This document shows, in pieces, positions 63,834 to 64,000 of a DNA stretch of 64,000 bases. The DNA lies in contig JABLTJ010000007.1 of assembly GCA_013166775.1 (NCBI GenBank), positions 124,001-188,000 on the forward strand, read 5' to 3'. A program made the position numbers and the translations under genes. Below the pieces are notes generated by a model. It saw only the letters and a list, made by a program, of their open reading frames with translations. It did not search any database and was not told the DNA's origin. Numbering within the stretch: the first letter of the stretch is position 1; each line of letters begins with the position of its first letter. Source of the DNA: Promethearchaeati archaeon (lineage in GTDB: Archaea > Asgardarchaeota > Heimdallarchaeia > Heimdallarchaeales > Heimdallarchaeaceae).

Positions 63834-64000
63834 TCATTTCTTCTTTTGTTTCTTTCCCCAATCCATTTTTTTCTTCTTCGATTTTGCATCCTCTTTTAAG
63901 CAACTAGGACAGAATGGTTTTTACAGATACCATTGGAAAATTTCCTTCTTATGAACTTTCATTCCACAGCATTTTAGCTCAATAACATCGTTTTTACTTT
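63834..64000 (-). pseudogene. Interrupted zinc-finger protein at the right edge
   Basis: Reading leftwards from the edge, the frame gives IELKCCGMKVHKKEIFQWYL and then a TAA (63921-63923). In the same frame it continues with KPFCPSCLKED and a Lys-rich tail ending in TGA at 63834. The Cys pairs (CC and CPSC) form one zinc finger split by the stop. Either the gene is broken by a point mutation or there is a sequence error. The N-terminus is outside the window. Confidence 0.4.

Noticed and set aside
1..64000. CRISPR arrays, tRNA and rRNA genes
   Set aside because: No regularly spaced direct repeats, no cloverleaf with a T-loop motif and no rRNA core sequence were seen by eye; a covariance-model search would be decisive.

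Overview
The window is AT-rich DNA from an archaeon, most likely an Asgard archaeon of the Heimdallarchaeia type. CDP-archaeol synthase (CarS), an archaeal HTH-ThiN regulator (ThiR) and promoters that place TATA-like boxes about 25-35 bases before the start codon mark it as archaeal. Three Ras/Rab/Arf-like small GTPases and a surface protein with a PGF-CTERM-like tail point to Asgard. The lineage is inferred from gene content only; there is no rRNA gene, and I found no tRNA gene, CRISPR array, transposase or integrase.

Layout. 0-7 kb: the 3' part of an Eco57I-type DNA methylase cut by the left edge, an unknown membrane protein, an EamA transporter, a stand-alone E2-type acyltransferase and an aldo/keto reductase. 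6.8-13.1 kb: a relic of a small-molecule kinase, then a minus-strand thiamine-uptake cluster reading ThiR, binding protein, fused permease, ATPase and an APH-type kinase that may be a thiamine kinase. 13.2-21.4 kb: a tiny membrane peptide, an HTH/zinc protein, an SDR, TsaC/Sua5, nicotinamidase, a DsrE protein, an MFS exporter and the TldD/TldE pair. 21.4-24.0 kb: a feo iron-uptake cluster (feoA, a tiny ORF, feoB, a 54-residue Cys-rich protein) with candidate operators. 24-33.5 kb: a PAS protein with a degenerate kinase core, CarS, an unknown zinc-ribbon protein, a broken DUF169 gene, an aminotransferase, two paired HgdB/DUF2229-like proteins, a duplicated-domain surface protein and a metallopeptidase. 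33.5-42.3 kb: a two-headed HTH regulator divergent from an ABC-2 exporter, a YyaL-type thioredoxin-fold protein, zinc-ribbon proteins, a nitroreductase and three tandem peroxiredoxins. 42.3-50 kb: three small GTPases around a SERCA-like calcium ATPase, a class V aminotransferase and an MFS carrier.

50-64 kb is the accessory end. It begins with a K+-independent-type membrane pyrophosphatase (hppA). The last codons of hppA plus its terminator recur, in various states of decay, at about 54.1, 58.2 and 59.4 kb, with a weaker copy near 55.1 kb. Between the copies sit a lactate-type permease, Fpg glycosylase, small membrane proteins, a GC-shifted amidohydrolase with a divergent TetR regulator and paired operators, and an MntA/HepT toxin-antitoxin pair. 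A frameshifted secreted metallopeptidase, a peptide-binding protein whose lobes appear circularly permuted, an alpha/beta hydrolase and an interrupted zinc-finger gene close the window.

The functional groups are cofactor supply (thiamine uptake, NAD salvage), iron uptake, thiol/peroxide defence, ion energetics (H+-PPase, Ca2+-ATPase) and Asgard GTPase signalling. Recent gene decay is visible at four or five places.
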